Notes: generated by a model not told the origin, from the sequence alone. A stretch of 64,000 nucleotides of DNA from Eubacteriaceae bacterium (GCA_902362805.1 CABIXY010000001.1:612358-676357); one strand, 5' to 3'; positions 16,103 to 27,666 are shown, counted from the first letter of the stretch. Made by a program: numbers and translations.

Positions 16103-18022
16103 ATGCTGGACTATGATTTAGACAAGATGCTGTTCAGAATACCCGCAGATAAACATTCTGCAAAGGAGATTACAGAAATTTTAGAGGATCATCCAGAAGT
16201 CCAATTCGTTTCCCTGGTTGGAATCGATATCGGCGGTCACGATACCGACGAGAAGATTCCGGTGAAATTATTCTTAGAAGATATAGACAAAGTGCTGACA
16301 AACGGTGTTCAGACAGACGGCTCCAGCGTTGCCCTGCCATTGATTGCAGAGTTAAACAATGCGAAGGTTGATATCATTCCTGACCTGGGTGTGCATTGGT
16401 ATGTAGACTATAACTTCCGGAACAGGGGATACAAGACGGGACTTCCCATCGGGACGCTGCGAATTCCTTCCTTCCTCGTCCACAATGAAGATTTTGAAGT
16501 GGGATCCAGAGTCATTCTCAGAGATGCTCTCCGCCATTTTAAAGGAGAGCTGATGAAGGAACTGAAAGCACATCCTTATGTGTTTCAGTACATCAAAGGC
16601 ATCGATCGTGCAGAAGACATTGAAGAATTGATTATCACCAGCGCCACGGAGCTGGAATTCTGGGTGAAGACACCGGATGATAAGGGCGATAGAGAGCAGC
16701 TCTTTACTGCGCAGGTTCTGAAAGAACAATATTGGAAGAGAACCTACGGAGAAGTGAGAACTGCTCTGGAAGAGACGCTGATGTTCCTCGACAAATATGG
16801 TTTCCAGGTGGAGATGGGGCACAAAGAAGTAGGCGGCGTCAAAGCCAGAATGGGAAACAGCGGTCACTATGATCACGTAATGGAGCAGTTGGAAATCGAC
16901 TGGAAATATGCTGATGCCATTCAGGCGGCGGACAACGAGAATCAGGTGAAGTACGTGGTGAGGGATATTTTCACCAGACATGGCCTCGATGTCACTTTTA
17001 TGGCAAAACCTTTTGAAGGCGTTGCTGGAAGCGGGGAACATACACATCTAAGCTTGGCGGCAAAGCTGAAGACCGGAAAAGTAGTCAGCCTGTTCGCGCC
17101 GGAAGACTTCAATAAGGAGTTCATGAATCCGTTGGGATACGGGGCATTGATGGGTATTCTCAAAAACTACGAGGTGATCAATCCTTTTGTCAGTTCCACC
17201 AATGATGCATTTAACAGACTGAAGCCAGGTTATGAGGCGCCAGTCTGCATCGTCACTTCCTTGGGAAGAGCGGTTGACGAGCCTTCGAGAAACAGGACGG
17301 TATTAGTCGGTTTGATCAGAGATGCAAAGAATCCGATGTCTACCAGATTTGAACTGCGTGCGCCAAATCCGAAGAGCAACACTTATCTGGTTATCGCAGC
17401 ATCTTATCTTGCGATACTGGACGGTATCAAAGCGGTACTGGAAGCGGGCAAAAGACCGTCTGATCTGGAGCAGTCATTGTCTAAGAAGTACGGAGAAGAA
17501 GACTTCTACCTGGAGAAGGACAGAGAGTACAGAAGTGAGGATGACGTCTTTGAAGATTTTACAGAGGAAGAGAGAAATAAACTCTTCGGACAGGCGCCGA
17601 GCACCGTATGGCAGAATCTGACCGCCTTTGACAGATATCCGGAAAAACTGGCTATTTTTAAGGAAGGGGATGTGATGCGCGATATTGTTTTAGAATCCTA
17701 CAGAGAACAGATATTATCTCAGTGGAGGACAGAACTGCACGACCGCATTATCCCGCAGACTATGGACTTTATCAGAGGCTGCAAGAAAGTACATAGCGAT
17801 AATGATTTCTCAGACTATGATATTAAGAACTGGTTGGAGATTGACAAGATCCGACATCAGATCGCGAAGGATACCATCACAGAGAAGTGCCTGCTGACCA
17901 GGGCAAAAGATGCCCTTGACAATGGGGAATACGACGAGGCATCTGATCTGCAGTTGGAAATCCAGAAAAAAATCAATGAATTGGCGGCTCTATATACCAG
18001 ATATAAAAAGAATCTATTATAA
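16103..18022 (+). CDS. Glutamine synthetase (large clostridial form)
   Basis: A 639-residue protein with the glutamine synthetase catalytic core: the TDGSSV start of the beta-grasp part, the first metal/glutamate region SATELEFWV, the GSGEHTHLSL ammonia/ATP segment, and the RFELRAPNPKSNTYLVIAAS C-terminal motif. The protein is about 190 residues longer than type I GlnA and carries a helical C-terminal extension, like the long enzymes of Clostridium. It forms glutamine from glutamate, ammonia and ATP in the cytoplasm. ATG 16103 has AGGAGG upstream; an in-frame ATG at 16055 overlaps the hairpin and lacks a site. It is directly followed by serS. Confidence 0.88.
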   Translation: MLDYDLDKMLFRIPADKHSAKEITEILEDHPEVQFVSLVGIDIGGHDTDEKIPVKLFLEDIDKVLTNGVQTDGSSVALPLIAELNNAKVDIIPDLGVHWYVDYNFRNRGYKTGLPIGTLRIPSFLVHNEDFEVGSRVILRDALRHFKGELMKELKAHPYVFQYIKGIDRAEDIEELIITSATELEFWVKTPDDKGDREQLFTAQVLKEQYWKRTYGEVRTALEETLMFLDKYGFQVEMGHKEVGGVKARMGNSGHYDHVMEQLEIDWKYADAIQAADNENQVKYVVRDIFTRHGLDVTFMAKPFEGVAGSGEHTHLSLAAKLKTGKVVSLFAPEDFNKEFMNPLGYGALMGILKNYEVINPFVSSTNDAFNRLKPGYEAPVCIVTSLGRAVDEPSRNRTVLVGLIRDAKNPMSTRFELRAPNPKSNTYLVIAASYLAILDGIKAVLEAGKRPSDLEQSLSKKYGEEDFYLEKDREYRSEDDVFEDFTEEERNKLFGQAPSTVWQNLTAFDRYPEKLAIFKEGDVMRDIVLESYREQILSQWRTELHDRIIPQTMDFIRGCKKVHSDNDFSDYDIKNWLEIDKIRHQIAKDTITEKCLLTRAKDALDNGEYDEASDLQLEIQKKINELAALYTRYKKNLL

Positions 18023-18035
18023 ACAGAGGAGTTAA

Positions 18036-19310
<1,275 letters not shown>

Positions 19311-19328
19311 TCTTGGAATCAAAGAGAC

Positions 19329-20420
19329 ATGTTTAAATTACCAAACTATATTGAACCGGATTTTACCGAAGAAAAATTTGTTAATGCGCCAGACGTCGTT
19401 CTGGCACCGGCGCCTGTGGACAAAGCGGCGCCAGCAGGGTTTCACGCCACCTCCATCTATCCGGAATATTTTAAAATCGGAGGCAGATGGCTGCTGGCAG
19501 AGGACAGCCGTATGGACTGCGTACCCGTCTATGAAGCGGGGAAAATCTTTGTCCGGGAATTCCGTAATGTGAAAAAAGGCGACCGGGTCGTCCTGGGGCG
19601 GAGCGAAAACTGCGAAGAAGGGATTTACGTCCACGCAGACTGTTTTGAAAAGGAAGTCCGCGGTCAGGCGGGTGCCTTTGCCTTCCGGCAGAGCCGCAGT
19701 CGGGAAACCGGGTTCAGCTACGACTATAAACAGTTAATCCAGCTGCTCAAATACGAGAGAGAAAACGACGGCTATATCCTCTGGGTTCTGGGGCCGGCCT
19801 GTTCCTTCGACGCCCAGGCCAGAGAATGCTTTGCCAGTCTGGTGGAGAACGGTTATGTCAGCGCACTGCTGGCAGGAAATGCCCTTGCTACGCATGATTT
19901 AGAGGGCGGGTATCTGGGCACGGCTCTGGGTATGGATATCCGCACCCAGGAGTCCTACCCTAACGGCCACTACAACCATTTGGACGCCATCAACAGAATC
20001 AACACTTATGGATCGATTCCGGCCTTTATCGAAGGGGAAAACATCAAAGACGGTATTATCCGCGCTTGTGTAGAGAACGATGTGCCTTTTGTTCTTAACG
20101 GTTCTATCCGTGACGACGGGCCTCTGCCAGAGGTCTATGAACATACTTACGATGGCCAGGATACGATTCGTTCCCATGTGAGGAAGGCCACGACTGTGAT
20201 CGGTATGGCGACGGTTCTTCATACCATTGCAACAGGCAATATGACGCCGACTTACAGGGTACTGGCTGACGGTACCATCAGACCGATTTATTTTTACATG
20301 GTCGATACATCGGAGTTTGCCGCCAATAAATTGGGTGACAGAGGAAGTCTGTCGGCAAAGGGTATTGTGACCAATGTACAAGACTTTATGATGAACGTTT
20401 GCAAAGGACTTGGATTATAA
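19329..20420 (+). CDS. TIGR00300 / ornithine-cyclodeaminase-like protein (LOR/SDH domain)
   Basis: A 363-residue protein. The C-terminal half has motifs I associate with the TIGR00300 'LOR/SDH bifunctional' domain: ALLAGNALATHDLEG, then VPFVLNGSIRDDGPLPEVYE, a VIGMATVLHTIATGNM segment and GDRGSLSAKGIVTNVQDF. Homologous domains occur in archaeal ornithine cyclodeaminase and at the C-terminus of cyanobacterial AgrE, which act on arginine or ornithine with NAD. Here the domain stands alone without the arginine dihydrolase part. It is 18 bp from serS and may share its transcript. Substrate assignment is tentative. Confidence 0.65.
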   Translation: MFKLPNYIEPDFTEEKFVNAPDVVLAPAPVDKAAPAGFHATSIYPEYFKIGGRWLLAEDSRMDCVPVYEAGKIFVREFRNVKKGDRVVLGRSENCEEGIYVHADCFEKEVRGQAGAFAFRQSRSRETGFSYDYKQLIQLLKYERENDGYILWVLGPACSFDAQARECFASLVENGYVSALLAGNALATHDLEGGYLGTALGMDIRTQESYPNGHYNHLDAINRINTYGSIPAFIEGENIKDGIIRACVENDVPFVLNGSIRDDGPLPEVYEHTYDGQDTIRSHVRKATTVIGMATVLHTIATGNMTPTYRVLADGTIRPIYFYMVDTSEFAANKLGDRGSLSAKGIVTNVQDFMMNVCKGLGL

Positions 20421-20451
20421 TCCAAGTCCTTTGCTGAAAGGGATAGCTTTT

Positions 20452-21987
20452 ATGATTACAGCACTAGGAAAAGCAATCAATAAAATATTCAACAGACTGA
20501 CGATTACGGTAGCCTTGATTTTGGTACAGCTAGGCTGGTTTGCCGTTCTTCTTTTTAAATTAGCCGATTACGCCAGTTGGATTTCTGTGCTTTTTACCGT
20601 TTTGGCAGCACTGATGGCCTTGTTCGTCATTTGGCGAGACGATAATCCTGCCTATAAGATGGGCTGGATTCTTCTAATCTGTCTGATGCCTATTTTGGGC
20701 TCGGCAATGTACGTCTTCTTCGGCAACAAGCGTCCGGCAAAGTCCCTGAAGTGGAGAATTGATCCCCAGGATGCCCTGCATAGGGATGATTTGAAACAGG
20801 AAGAAGATCTGGGAGAAATCATGAACACCAGACTGCTAGACACGGTTAATTACATAGCACAGAAGGGACCCTATCCCGCCTGGACGGATACCAAGAGCAA
20901 ATACTATGCCGTAGGGGATGACGTCTATCCGGACATTTTGACAGACCTTAAAAAAGCCGAGCATTTTATCTTCATGGAATACTTCATCATCGCTGATGGG
21001 AAAATGTGGGATGGTATTTTTCAGGTTTTAAAGGAAAAAGCGGCAGCTGGAGTGGATGTGCGCATCACCTTTGACGATGTGGGCAGCATCAATAAGACCC
21101 CGAAACGATTTCTCAGCAGCCTGATGTCAAAGGGCATCAAGGTGCTGCCTTTTAACCCGCTGACTCCGATTGCTTCTTTGATTTATAACAATCGGGATCA
21201 TAGAAAGATTTTGGTCGTAGATGGTTATATCGCTTACTCCGGCGGCTTTAATATCGCCGACGAATATATTAACGAGGTCGTTCGATTTGGACATTGGAAG
21301 GATACAGGCATACGATTAGAGGGACATGCTGTCTGGAATTTCACGGTCATGTTTCTCAACATGTGGAATGCCTTTCGCAAGACGGAAGAGAACTACGACA
21401 AGTTCAGGCCACATGTCAACCATCCTGAAGAGTTCGGCAGTGACGGAATTATTCAGCCTTACTCCGATTCGCCGCTGGACGATGAGAACATGGGCGAAAA
21501 TGTTTATCTGGAAATTCTCAGTCAGGCTGAGGATTATGTCTATATTTTCACCCCCTATCTGATTATCGACAATGAGATGCAGACAGCCCTCTCTTTGGCG
21601 GCAAAAAGAGGTGTAGACGTGCGGATCGTCACGCCGGCGATTCCTGACAAGAAGATGGTATTTCGCCTGACCCGGTCGTATTACAGACCGCTGATTAAAG
21701 CAGGTGTCAGGATATATGAATATACGCCGGGTTTTATCCATGCCAAGAGTTATCTCAGTGACGACAAAATCGGTGTGGTCGGCACCATCAATATGGACTA
21801 TCGCAGCCTCTTTCTGCACTTCGAATGCGGAACTCTGATGATCGGCTGTGAAGCTCTTTATGACCTGAAACGAGATTGTGAGGATACTTTCTCGCAATCA
21901 AAAGAAATCCATCACGAAGACTGCAGACGAGGATTCTTTGGATTACTTTTCGACGGCGTATTGCGGGTTCTGAGTCCGTTATTATAA
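20452..21987 (+). CDS. cls: Cardiolipin synthase
   Basis: A 511-residue protein with two N-terminal transmembrane helices, a PLDc_N region (GSAMYVFFGNKRP), and two phospholipase-D HKD motifs: HRKILVVDGYIAYSGG and HAKSYLSDDKIGVVGT. It joins two phosphatidylglycerol molecules to give cardiolipin and glycerol at the membrane. The in-frame TTG at 20410 overlaps the preceding gene; the ATG at 20452 with AAAGGGA upstream is preferred. Confidence 0.93.
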   Translation: MITALGKAINKIFNRLTITVALILVQLGWFAVLLFKLADYASWISVLFTVLAALMALFVIWRDDNPAYKMGWILLICLMPILGSAMYVFFGNKRPAKSLKWRIDPQDALHRDDLKQEEDLGEIMNTRLLDTVNYIAQKGPYPAWTDTKSKYYAVGDDVYPDILTDLKKAEHFIFMEYFIIADGKMWDGIFQVLKEKAAAGVDVRITFDDVGSINKTPKRFLSSLMSKGIKVLPFNPLTPIASLIYNNRDHRKILVVDGYIAYSGGFNIADEYINEVVRFGHWKDTGIRLEGHAVWNFTVMFLNMWNAFRKTEENYDKFRPHVNHPEEFGSDGIIQPYSDSPLDDENMGENVYLEILSQAEDYVYIFTPYLIIDNEMQTALSLAAKRGVDVRIVTPAIPDKKMVFRLTRSYYRPLIKAGVRIYEYTPGFIHAKSYLSDDKIGVVGTINMDYRSLFLHFECGTLMIGCEALYDLKRDCEDTFSQSKEIHHEDCRRGFFGLLFDGVLRVLSPLL

Positions 21988-22000
21988 TATTGGGGGAATT

Positions 22001-22828
22001 ATGAACAAAGTAGATAAATTTTATGAGGTGAAAAACCTGCTGCAGTGTCCTATCTGCGGTAAAAAAATCAGATTTCATGCGGGCGGGCTGGTCTGCAAGA
22101 AGGAGCACCGCTTTGATATCTCTGCCAAAGGCTATGTCAATTTCCTACAGAGCAGCAAACCGCTGAAGGGCTATGATCGGGACTTCTTTGAAAGCCGTCA
22201 TCGCTTTTTTCGGGGCTGCTATTACGATCATATTTCTGACGCTGTTATTTCTGCGGCGCTGGGCCACAGCCCTCTGGAAGTGGTGATGGATGCTGGCTGC
22301 GGCGAAGGATTTTATGCTGCCCGATTGTGCGGTCAGACGGATGCCCAGATTCTCGCTTTCGACATCGCCACAGAAGCGATCAAAGTGGCGGCGAGAAATC
22401 CTGCGCCTGTCAAATGGCTGGCCTCGGATATCACCAATATTCCGGTAAAGGACGGTATGGTCGATTGCATTCTCGATGTGTTCACCCCCGCTAACTATGG
22501 GGAATTTATCAGAGTGCTCAATGAGGATGGTATTGTCATCAAAGTGGTCCCGGGAGAACATCATCTGCAAGAGCTGCGGGAAGCTGCAAAGAACCAGATT
22601 AGAAATCGAGAGTATTCCAACGACGATGTCCTGGAGTATTTTGCCGATCATTTTGAGGTGGTCAGTTCTGAACTGGCATCAAAGACGATGCTCATTGAGG
22701 GTGACGCTCTGGCAGATTTGATTCGGATGACGCCTCTGCTCTTTGATGTGGACAAGACTGCCGTGGACACGAGCAGAATCCGAGAAATCACCGTGGAAGG
22801 CCAGGTACTGGTGGGACGGAAGAAGTAA
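22001..22828 (+). CDS. rlmA: 23S rRNA (guanine-N1) methyltransferase, RlmA family
   Basis: A 275-residue protein. The N-terminal zinc finger CPICGKKI / CKKEHRFD matches RlmA, as does the following ISAKGYVNFLQSSKPLKGYD segment. The SAM-binding motif I is VMDAGCGEGFYAARL. RlmA methylates 23S rRNA at G745 or G748 and affects macrolide binding; which position is modified here cannot be told. GGGGG precedes the ATG. A bidirectional terminator separates it from LysR. Confidence 0.88.
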   Translation: MNKVDKFYEVKNLLQCPICGKKIRFHAGGLVCKKEHRFDISAKGYVNFLQSSKPLKGYDRDFFESRHRFFRGCYYDHISDAVISAALGHSPLEVVMDAGCGEGFYAARLCGQTDAQILAFDIATEAIKVAARNPAPVKWLASDITNIPVKDGMVDCILDVFTPANYGEFIRVLNEDGIVIKVVPGEHHLQELREAAKNQIRNREYSNDDVLEYFADHFEVVSSELASKTMLIEGDALADLIRMTPLLFDVDKTAVDTSRIREITVEGQVLVGRKK

Positions 22829-22855
22829 TGGAAATGGACTGATTGCTGATTGTAT

Positions 22856-22909
22856 AAAAAGAATCGAGGACAGGCACTCCTCTCAGGATGCCTTTTCTCG
22901 ATTCTTTTT
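22856..22909. terminator. Bidirectional terminator between rlmA and lysR
   Basis: The 13-bp arms AAAAAGAATCGAG (22856-22868) and CTCGATTCTTTTT (22897-22909) pair perfectly, with an inner GGCA/TGCC pairing. T runs occur at the 3' end on either strand, so it can end both convergent transcripts. Confidence 0.9.
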
Positions 22910-22921
22910 GTTAACTGCCCT

Positions 22922-23806
22922 TCAATGACCTGATTCGTCAAAATACTGGCAGGCGAAGTCATGGAATTGCTTCATGGCTGGCGTAAAGACCAGGTTTTTG
23001 TGCCACACCAGTCCTAAAATTCTTTTCTTCTTCGGACTTGTAAGGGCGAGGGCGGTTACCTGATCTGAATCCACATTTTCTGCTGAGGTTTTCGTGGTGA
23101 TGGAGACACCATAATTTTCTATGACCATCTGGTCGCGCAGGGTATAGTCACACTCCATGATGCTGTCAGGAACAAAACCTGCATCCTCATAAATCTCAGA
23201 GATAAATTGCTGCAGATTCGTGCTTTTGCTCAGGTTGATGAAAGACTCGTTTCGGCATTCCCGAAGATCGATTTCTTTTTTGTCTGCCAGGGGATGAGAT
23301 TTGTTGACGAGAAGTACCATGTCATCCTCGTAGAGAACTTTGCTCGTCAGATTTCTGTCGCTCAGTCCGTTGAGGGCGCCGAGATACATGTCAACATTTC
23401 CATTCAGCAGGGCTTTGATGTGATTACTGCCCTCCATGGAGTAGCGGTCCATCTTGACTGAGGGGTGTGATTCGCTGAAAGCACGCAGCAGGTCTTTCCA
23501 GATGTAGGGGCTTAAAATTCCCAAAGCCAGATGGCGATCATCCTGTCCTTTCATGACGGCCAGCGTCCGCTGCCCATTTTCTAAAGCTGTAAATATCTGC
23601 TCCACATAAGTCAGATAGGCATGCCCGTAAGGGGATAACCTGATGTTGCGGCCTTGCCTGGTAAACAGTGGTACGCCTACTTCATTTTCTAATTTTTTAA
23701 TTGTCGAACTGAGAGAGGGCTGGGAAATATGTAAGGCAGCTGCCGTCTTGGAGACATGTTCTGTCCGCGCTAACATCAAAAAATACTTCAGCTGTAGCAA
23801 TTCCAT
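22922..23806 (-). CDS. LysR-family regulator, divergent from the hyuAB operon
   Basis: A 294-residue protein with the N-terminal LysR helix-turn-helix (SKTAAALHISQPSLSSTIKK then LENEVGVPLF) and a type-2 periplasmic-binding-like effector domain. The longer in-frame start at 23992 would run into the divergent hyuA gene; the start at 23806 has GGAGG and the conserved MELLQLKYFL beginning. The 121-bp divergent intergenic region probably holds the LysR box controlling hyuA-hyuB-nhaC in response to their substrate. Confidence 0.92.
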   Translation of the reverse strand: MELLQLKYFLMLARTEHVSKTAAALHISQPSLSSTIKKLENEVGVPLFTRQGRNIRLSPYGHAYLTYVEQIFTALENGQRTLAVMKGQDDRHLALGILSPYIWKDLLRAFSESHPSVKMDRYSMEGSNHIKALLNGNVDMYLGALNGLSDRNLTSKVLYEDDMVLLVNKSHPLADKKEIDLRECRNESFINLSKSTNLQQFISEIYEDAGFVPDSIMECDYTLRDQMVIENYGVSITTKTSAENVDSDQVTALALTSPKKKRILGLVWHKNLVFTPAMKQFHDFACQYFDESGH

Positions 23807-23927
23807 AAAAACCTCCAAAATGATAGACTTGCGTTTATGTATATATAATTTATTATATCTTGGACTGAATAAAAAAACAATGATATCTTTAGTGTAGTAA
23901 ACTATTATCGTAAGAAAGGAAGAAACC

Positions 23928-25976
23928 ATGAAGAAAAGATCCATTCGCATCGGTGTAGATGTGGGCGGCACCAATACAGACATCTGCGCCATTGATGAAA
24001 AAAGCGGGGAACTGATGGTGTATAAACTGCCGTCCTCGCTTTATGACCAGTCAAATGCTGTGGTTGCAGGCATCAAAGTCGTTGCAGAGGAGCATGGGTT
24101 TGACGGCAGCGAAGTCAGCCGCTTCATGCACGGGACGACGGTTGCCACCAATGCCATCCTGGAGGGAAGAGGGGCGAAAACCGCATTGATGACGACAGGA
24201 GGATTTCGAGACCTGTTGGAAATCGGCAGGCAGAAACGACCCGACCTCTATGACCTGCAGGCAGATAAAGTCAAGACGCTGATCAATCGCAGCCTTCGCT
24301 TTGAAATCGAAGAGCGAATGGACTACAAGGGTCAGATTGTCAGGCCAATTGATCTGTGCGCAGTCAGGAAATTGATAGAGAGGGTCAAGGACAGCGGTGC
24401 AGAATCTGTGGCCGTGATGCTCCTCAACGCGTATCTGAACCCGGAAAACGAAAGGCTGCTCAGGGAGGAAATCGAAAAGGCGCTGCCAGAGGTATTCCTG
24501 ACAATTTCCAGCGATCTGTCAAAACAGTTCCGCGAGTACGAGCGGCTCTGCGGTACGGTACTCAACTCTTTCGTCGGACCGGAAGTAAAAAAGTACATGA
24601 ACAACCTGAAGGCGACTTTGGAGAGAATCGGCATTCACAACGCGTATATCAACCACTCCAACGGGGGACTGATGTCCATCGCGGAATCCATGCAGTTTCC
24701 GATTAAGACGGCACTGTCGGGACCGGCAGCCGGTGTGGTGGGCGCGCAGTATATTACAGAACTTATAGGTGAAAAGGATCTGATCACCATCGACATCGGC
24801 GGCACGAGTACAGATATCAGCCTGGTTGCCGGCGGCAGATTTGAGGCTTCAGACGAAAAGACCATCAGCGGTTATCCGGTGAGGATTCCCTCTATCGACA
24901 TTTCTACCATCGGTGCCGGTGGCGGCAGTATCGGATGGATTGACAGCGGAAAGATCTTGAAGGTAGGTCCGCAGAGCGCGGGCGCTAATCCTGGTCCTGC
25001 CTGTTACGATTTAGGCGGCAGTGAAGCCACTATTACGGACGCCAGGGTTCTGCTGGGGCATCTGAACGGGGAGAGCCTGCTGGCGGGCAGGCTTCCTATC
25101 AAAAAAGAAAATTCACAGGTAGCGGTGCAGAGACTAGCCGACGTGATTGACATGGATCTTTTGGAGACGGCAAAGGGCATAATTGCTGTGAGCAACTCCA
25201 ATATCGTCAAGGAAATCAAGAATGTCACCGTGGCAAAGGGCTACAATCCGAGCGATTTCTGCCTGGTAGCCTTTGGCGGCTCCGGCCCGCTCCATGCAGC
25301 AGAGCTGATGGAAGAGATGATGATTCAAAAAGCCCTGATTCCGAAAACACCGGGACTTTTGGCCGCCTATGGCCTTTTGACGGAAAACATGCGCCGTGAT
25401 TTTGTGCAGACCAAAGTCACAGACTTGCACGAAGACAGTTTTGCTGTATTAAAAAGAGAATTCCGCATTTTGGAAACAGAAGCGGCGGCCTGGTTTGATA
25501 GTGAAAAAATCCCAGAAAAAAAACGCGCACTGGAATATTTTCTCGATATGAGATATAAAGGGCAGAACCACGAGATTCGTGTGCCTTTGGACATGAAAGA
25601 AACCAAAGACAGCAGGGCGATTGCAGATGCCTTTATCGAGGCGTATGAGAGACTTTATTCTTTCAGCACTGACGACATGATGCAGATTGTCAACTTCGGC
25701 TTGTCTGCCGTGGGGGATATCGTCTTTCCAGTGATTACAGAGGAGGAATTTGCCGGACCAGATGGGTCAGATGCCATCATTGGCAGCCGCTGGATTTACC
25801 AGGGAGACGGCGTTTTTGCCGACTACACCCTTTACGACCGGGAGCGCTTGCGCAATGGAAACGTGGTCAAGGGACCGGCAGTTGTGGAACAGATGGACAG
25901 TACGACCTTGATTCTGGCGGGGCAGAAGGCGACAGTGGACCAGTATCTGAACATGGTCATCGAGAGGGAGGCGTAG
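23928..25976 (+). CDS. hyuA: Hydantoinase/oxoprolinase family protein, HyuA subunit
   Basis: A 682-residue protein of full HyuA length. It opens with the phosphate-binding GVDVGGTNTDICAI, continues with HGTTVATNAILEGRGAKTAL, and has the second nucleotide motif ITIDIGGTSTDISLV and the GPACYDLGGSEATITDA region. HyuA/HyuB pairs cleave cyclic amides (hydantoins, 5-oxoproline, N-methylhydantoin) with ATP. It is 3 bp upstream of HyuB. The actual substrate is unknown. Confidence 0.9.
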   Translation: MKKRSIRIGVDVGGTNTDICAIDEKSGELMVYKLPSSLYDQSNAVVAGIKVVAEEHGFDGSEVSRFMHGTTVATNAILEGRGAKTALMTTGGFRDLLEIGRQKRPDLYDLQADKVKTLINRSLRFEIEERMDYKGQIVRPIDLCAVRKLIERVKDSGAESVAVMLLNAYLNPENERLLREEIEKALPEVFLTISSDLSKQFREYERLCGTVLNSFVGPEVKKYMNNLKATLERIGIHNAYINHSNGGLMSIAESMQFPIKTALSGPAAGVVGAQYITELIGEKDLITIDIGGTSTDISLVAGGRFEASDEKTISGYPVRIPSIDISTIGAGGGSIGWIDSGKILKVGPQSAGANPGPACYDLGGSEATITDARVLLGHLNGESLLAGRLPIKKENSQVAVQRLADVIDMDLLETAKGIIAVSNSNIVKEIKNVTVAKGYNPSDFCLVAFGGSGPLHAAELMEEMMIQKALIPKTPGLLAAYGLLTENMRRDFVQTKVTDLHEDSFAVLKREFRILETEAAAWFDSEKIPEKKRALEYFLDMRYKGQNHEIRVPLDMKETKDSRAIADAFIEAYERLYSFSTDDMMQIVNFGLSAVGDIVFPVITEEEFAGPDGSDAIIGSRWIYQGDGVFADYTLYDRERLRNGNVVKGPAVVEQMDSTTLILAGQKATVDQYLNMVIEREA

Positions 25977-25979
25977 AGG

Positions 25980-27638
25980 ATGAAAGCAATCAATTCAATT
26001 ACCCTGGAGGTTATCGCCAACAGCATGACGTCTATCGCAGAGCAGATGGGGGTCATTCTCTCTAAGACAGGGTACAGCACCAATATTAAGGAGCGGAAGG
26101 ATCTCTCCGTAGCGATTTTCAGCCCTAACGGCAAGCTGCTGTCTCTGGCCCAGCACATCCCCCTTCACTTCAGCTCTCTTTCCGGAGCAGTGGAGGTGCT
26201 GACAGAAAAATATGACCCGGCAGATGTTCACGAGGGCGATATCTTCATCGCCAACGATCCCTACACGGGAGGAGGTTCTCACTTGCCGGATATCGTATTG
26301 CTGCGGCCGGTGTTCTATGAAAAGAAACTGATCGCCTATATGGTCAACACAGGTCATCACGCTGATAAGTCCAGGAAGGGAACCACTATTTACGACGAAG
26401 GCATGCGGATTCCGGTTGTCAAGCTCTATGACCGGGGTGAATTGGTGAAGGATGTCTCCGATTTGATCATGCTCAACTTCCAGATGAAGTACGAACGCCA
26501 GGGTGATCTCAACGCGCAGGTCATCACCAATCAGTACGGGGCGGATAAGTTGGTGGAGCTGGTTGAAAAAATCGGCTTGGACACTTATAAAGCGTTCTGT
26601 GAGAAATGGCTGGACTATGGCAGACGCAAAGCAAAGGCAGCTGTCGCCTCTCTGCCGGACGGTACATACGAGTTTGCAGATTATATGGACGACGACGGTG
26701 CAGGAAACCGAGATCTGCTGATCAAAACCAAACTGATTATCGAGGGAGAAGAAATCACCTTTGACTTCCGGGGCACCTGCCCTCAGGTCAGCGGACCCTA
26801 TAACTGTGTTCCCTGCGCCTTGAAAGCTACGGTCTATTACTCCCTGATGTCAATTCTGGATAAGACCATTCCGGCCAACTCCGGCTTTTTTGACAGCATC
26901 CACATCGTTGCAGAGCCGGGCAGCCTGGTCTGGGCAGAGGAACCAGCGCCTGTAGCGGATCGAGAAACAACTTCCCAGAGAATTGCTGACGTCATCTTTG
27001 GCGCCTTTGCTCAAATGGACCCTAAAATGGTCACCGCAGCCGGAAATGGAGCGATGTCCTTCTTCTCCTTTGCGGGAAGTGACGCCAGGCTCGGGCGGCC
27101 GTATATCTACGTGGAGACGATCGGTGGTGGCTCTGGAGCCAGATATAACAAAGACGGACTGGATGCCGTCCATGTCCATATGACCAACACTTCCAATCTG
27201 CCCGTAGAGGCCTTGGAAATGGAATATCCTCTGATGGTAGAAAAGTACGCCCTCCACGAAAACAGCGGCGGCGCCGGAAAATACAGGGGAGGTATGGGCA
27301 TTGTCAGGACGATACGAATTCTTGCTGATAGTGAGGATACCATGTTAGTGGCGGCAGCCACAGAAAGATCTCGCAGAGCCCCTTGGGGCCTTTGCGGCGG
27401 CAAGGAAGGCGGCACTTCCAGTCTGCGCATTTACAGAGGCGGTCAAATAATATCAGACAACCCGAAACCGAGAAATGTACGGCTACAGACAGATGACATT
27501 GTAGAGATGATGACAGCCGGCGCCGGCGGCTATGGGTCTGCGTCAGAAAGAAATCATGAAGTTGTGAAAAGGGAATTCAATGAGGGCATTATCGATAAGA
27601 AATGGATTGCGGATGCTGGAATTGATGTTGAAATTTAA
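25980..27638 (+). CDS. hyuB: Hydantoinase/oxoprolinase family protein, HyuB subunit
   Basis: A 552-residue protein with the HyuB hallmarks: N-terminal LEVIANSMTSIAEQMG, the metal-site-like FIANDPYTGGGSHLPDI, the GHHADKSRKG segment, and the C-terminal ENSGGAGKYRGGMGIVR. It should complex with the HyuA encoded just upstream. The next gene encodes a NhaC-type antiporter, probably co-transcribed. Confidence 0.9.
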   Translation: MKAINSITLEVIANSMTSIAEQMGVILSKTGYSTNIKERKDLSVAIFSPNGKLLSLAQHIPLHFSSLSGAVEVLTEKYDPADVHEGDIFIANDPYTGGGSHLPDIVLLRPVFYEKKLIAYMVNTGHHADKSRKGTTIYDEGMRIPVVKLYDRGELVKDVSDLIMLNFQMKYERQGDLNAQVITNQYGADKLVELVEKIGLDTYKAFCEKWLDYGRRKAKAAVASLPDGTYEFADYMDDDGAGNRDLLIKTKLIIEGEEITFDFRGTCPQVSGPYNCVPCALKATVYYSLMSILDKTIPANSGFFDSIHIVAEPGSLVWAEEPAPVADRETTSQRIADVIFGAFAQMDPKMVTAAGNGAMSFFSFAGSDARLGRPYIYVETIGGGSGARYNKDGLDAVHVHMTNTSNLPVEALEMEYPLMVEKYALHENSGGAGKYRGGMGIVRTIRILADSEDTMLVAAATERSRRAPWGLCGGKEGGTSSLRIYRGGQIISDNPKPRNVRLQTDDIVEMMTAGAGGYGSASERNHEVVKREFNEGIIDKKWIADAGIDVEI

Positions 27639-27666
27639 GACGGCATGCCGTCAATGAGGTAAAAAT

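Noticed and set aside
23807..23992. N-terminal extension of the LysR gene
   Set aside because: It would overlap the divergent hyuA start and adds a sequence without LysR similarity; the inner start has GGAGG and the family-typical beginning.
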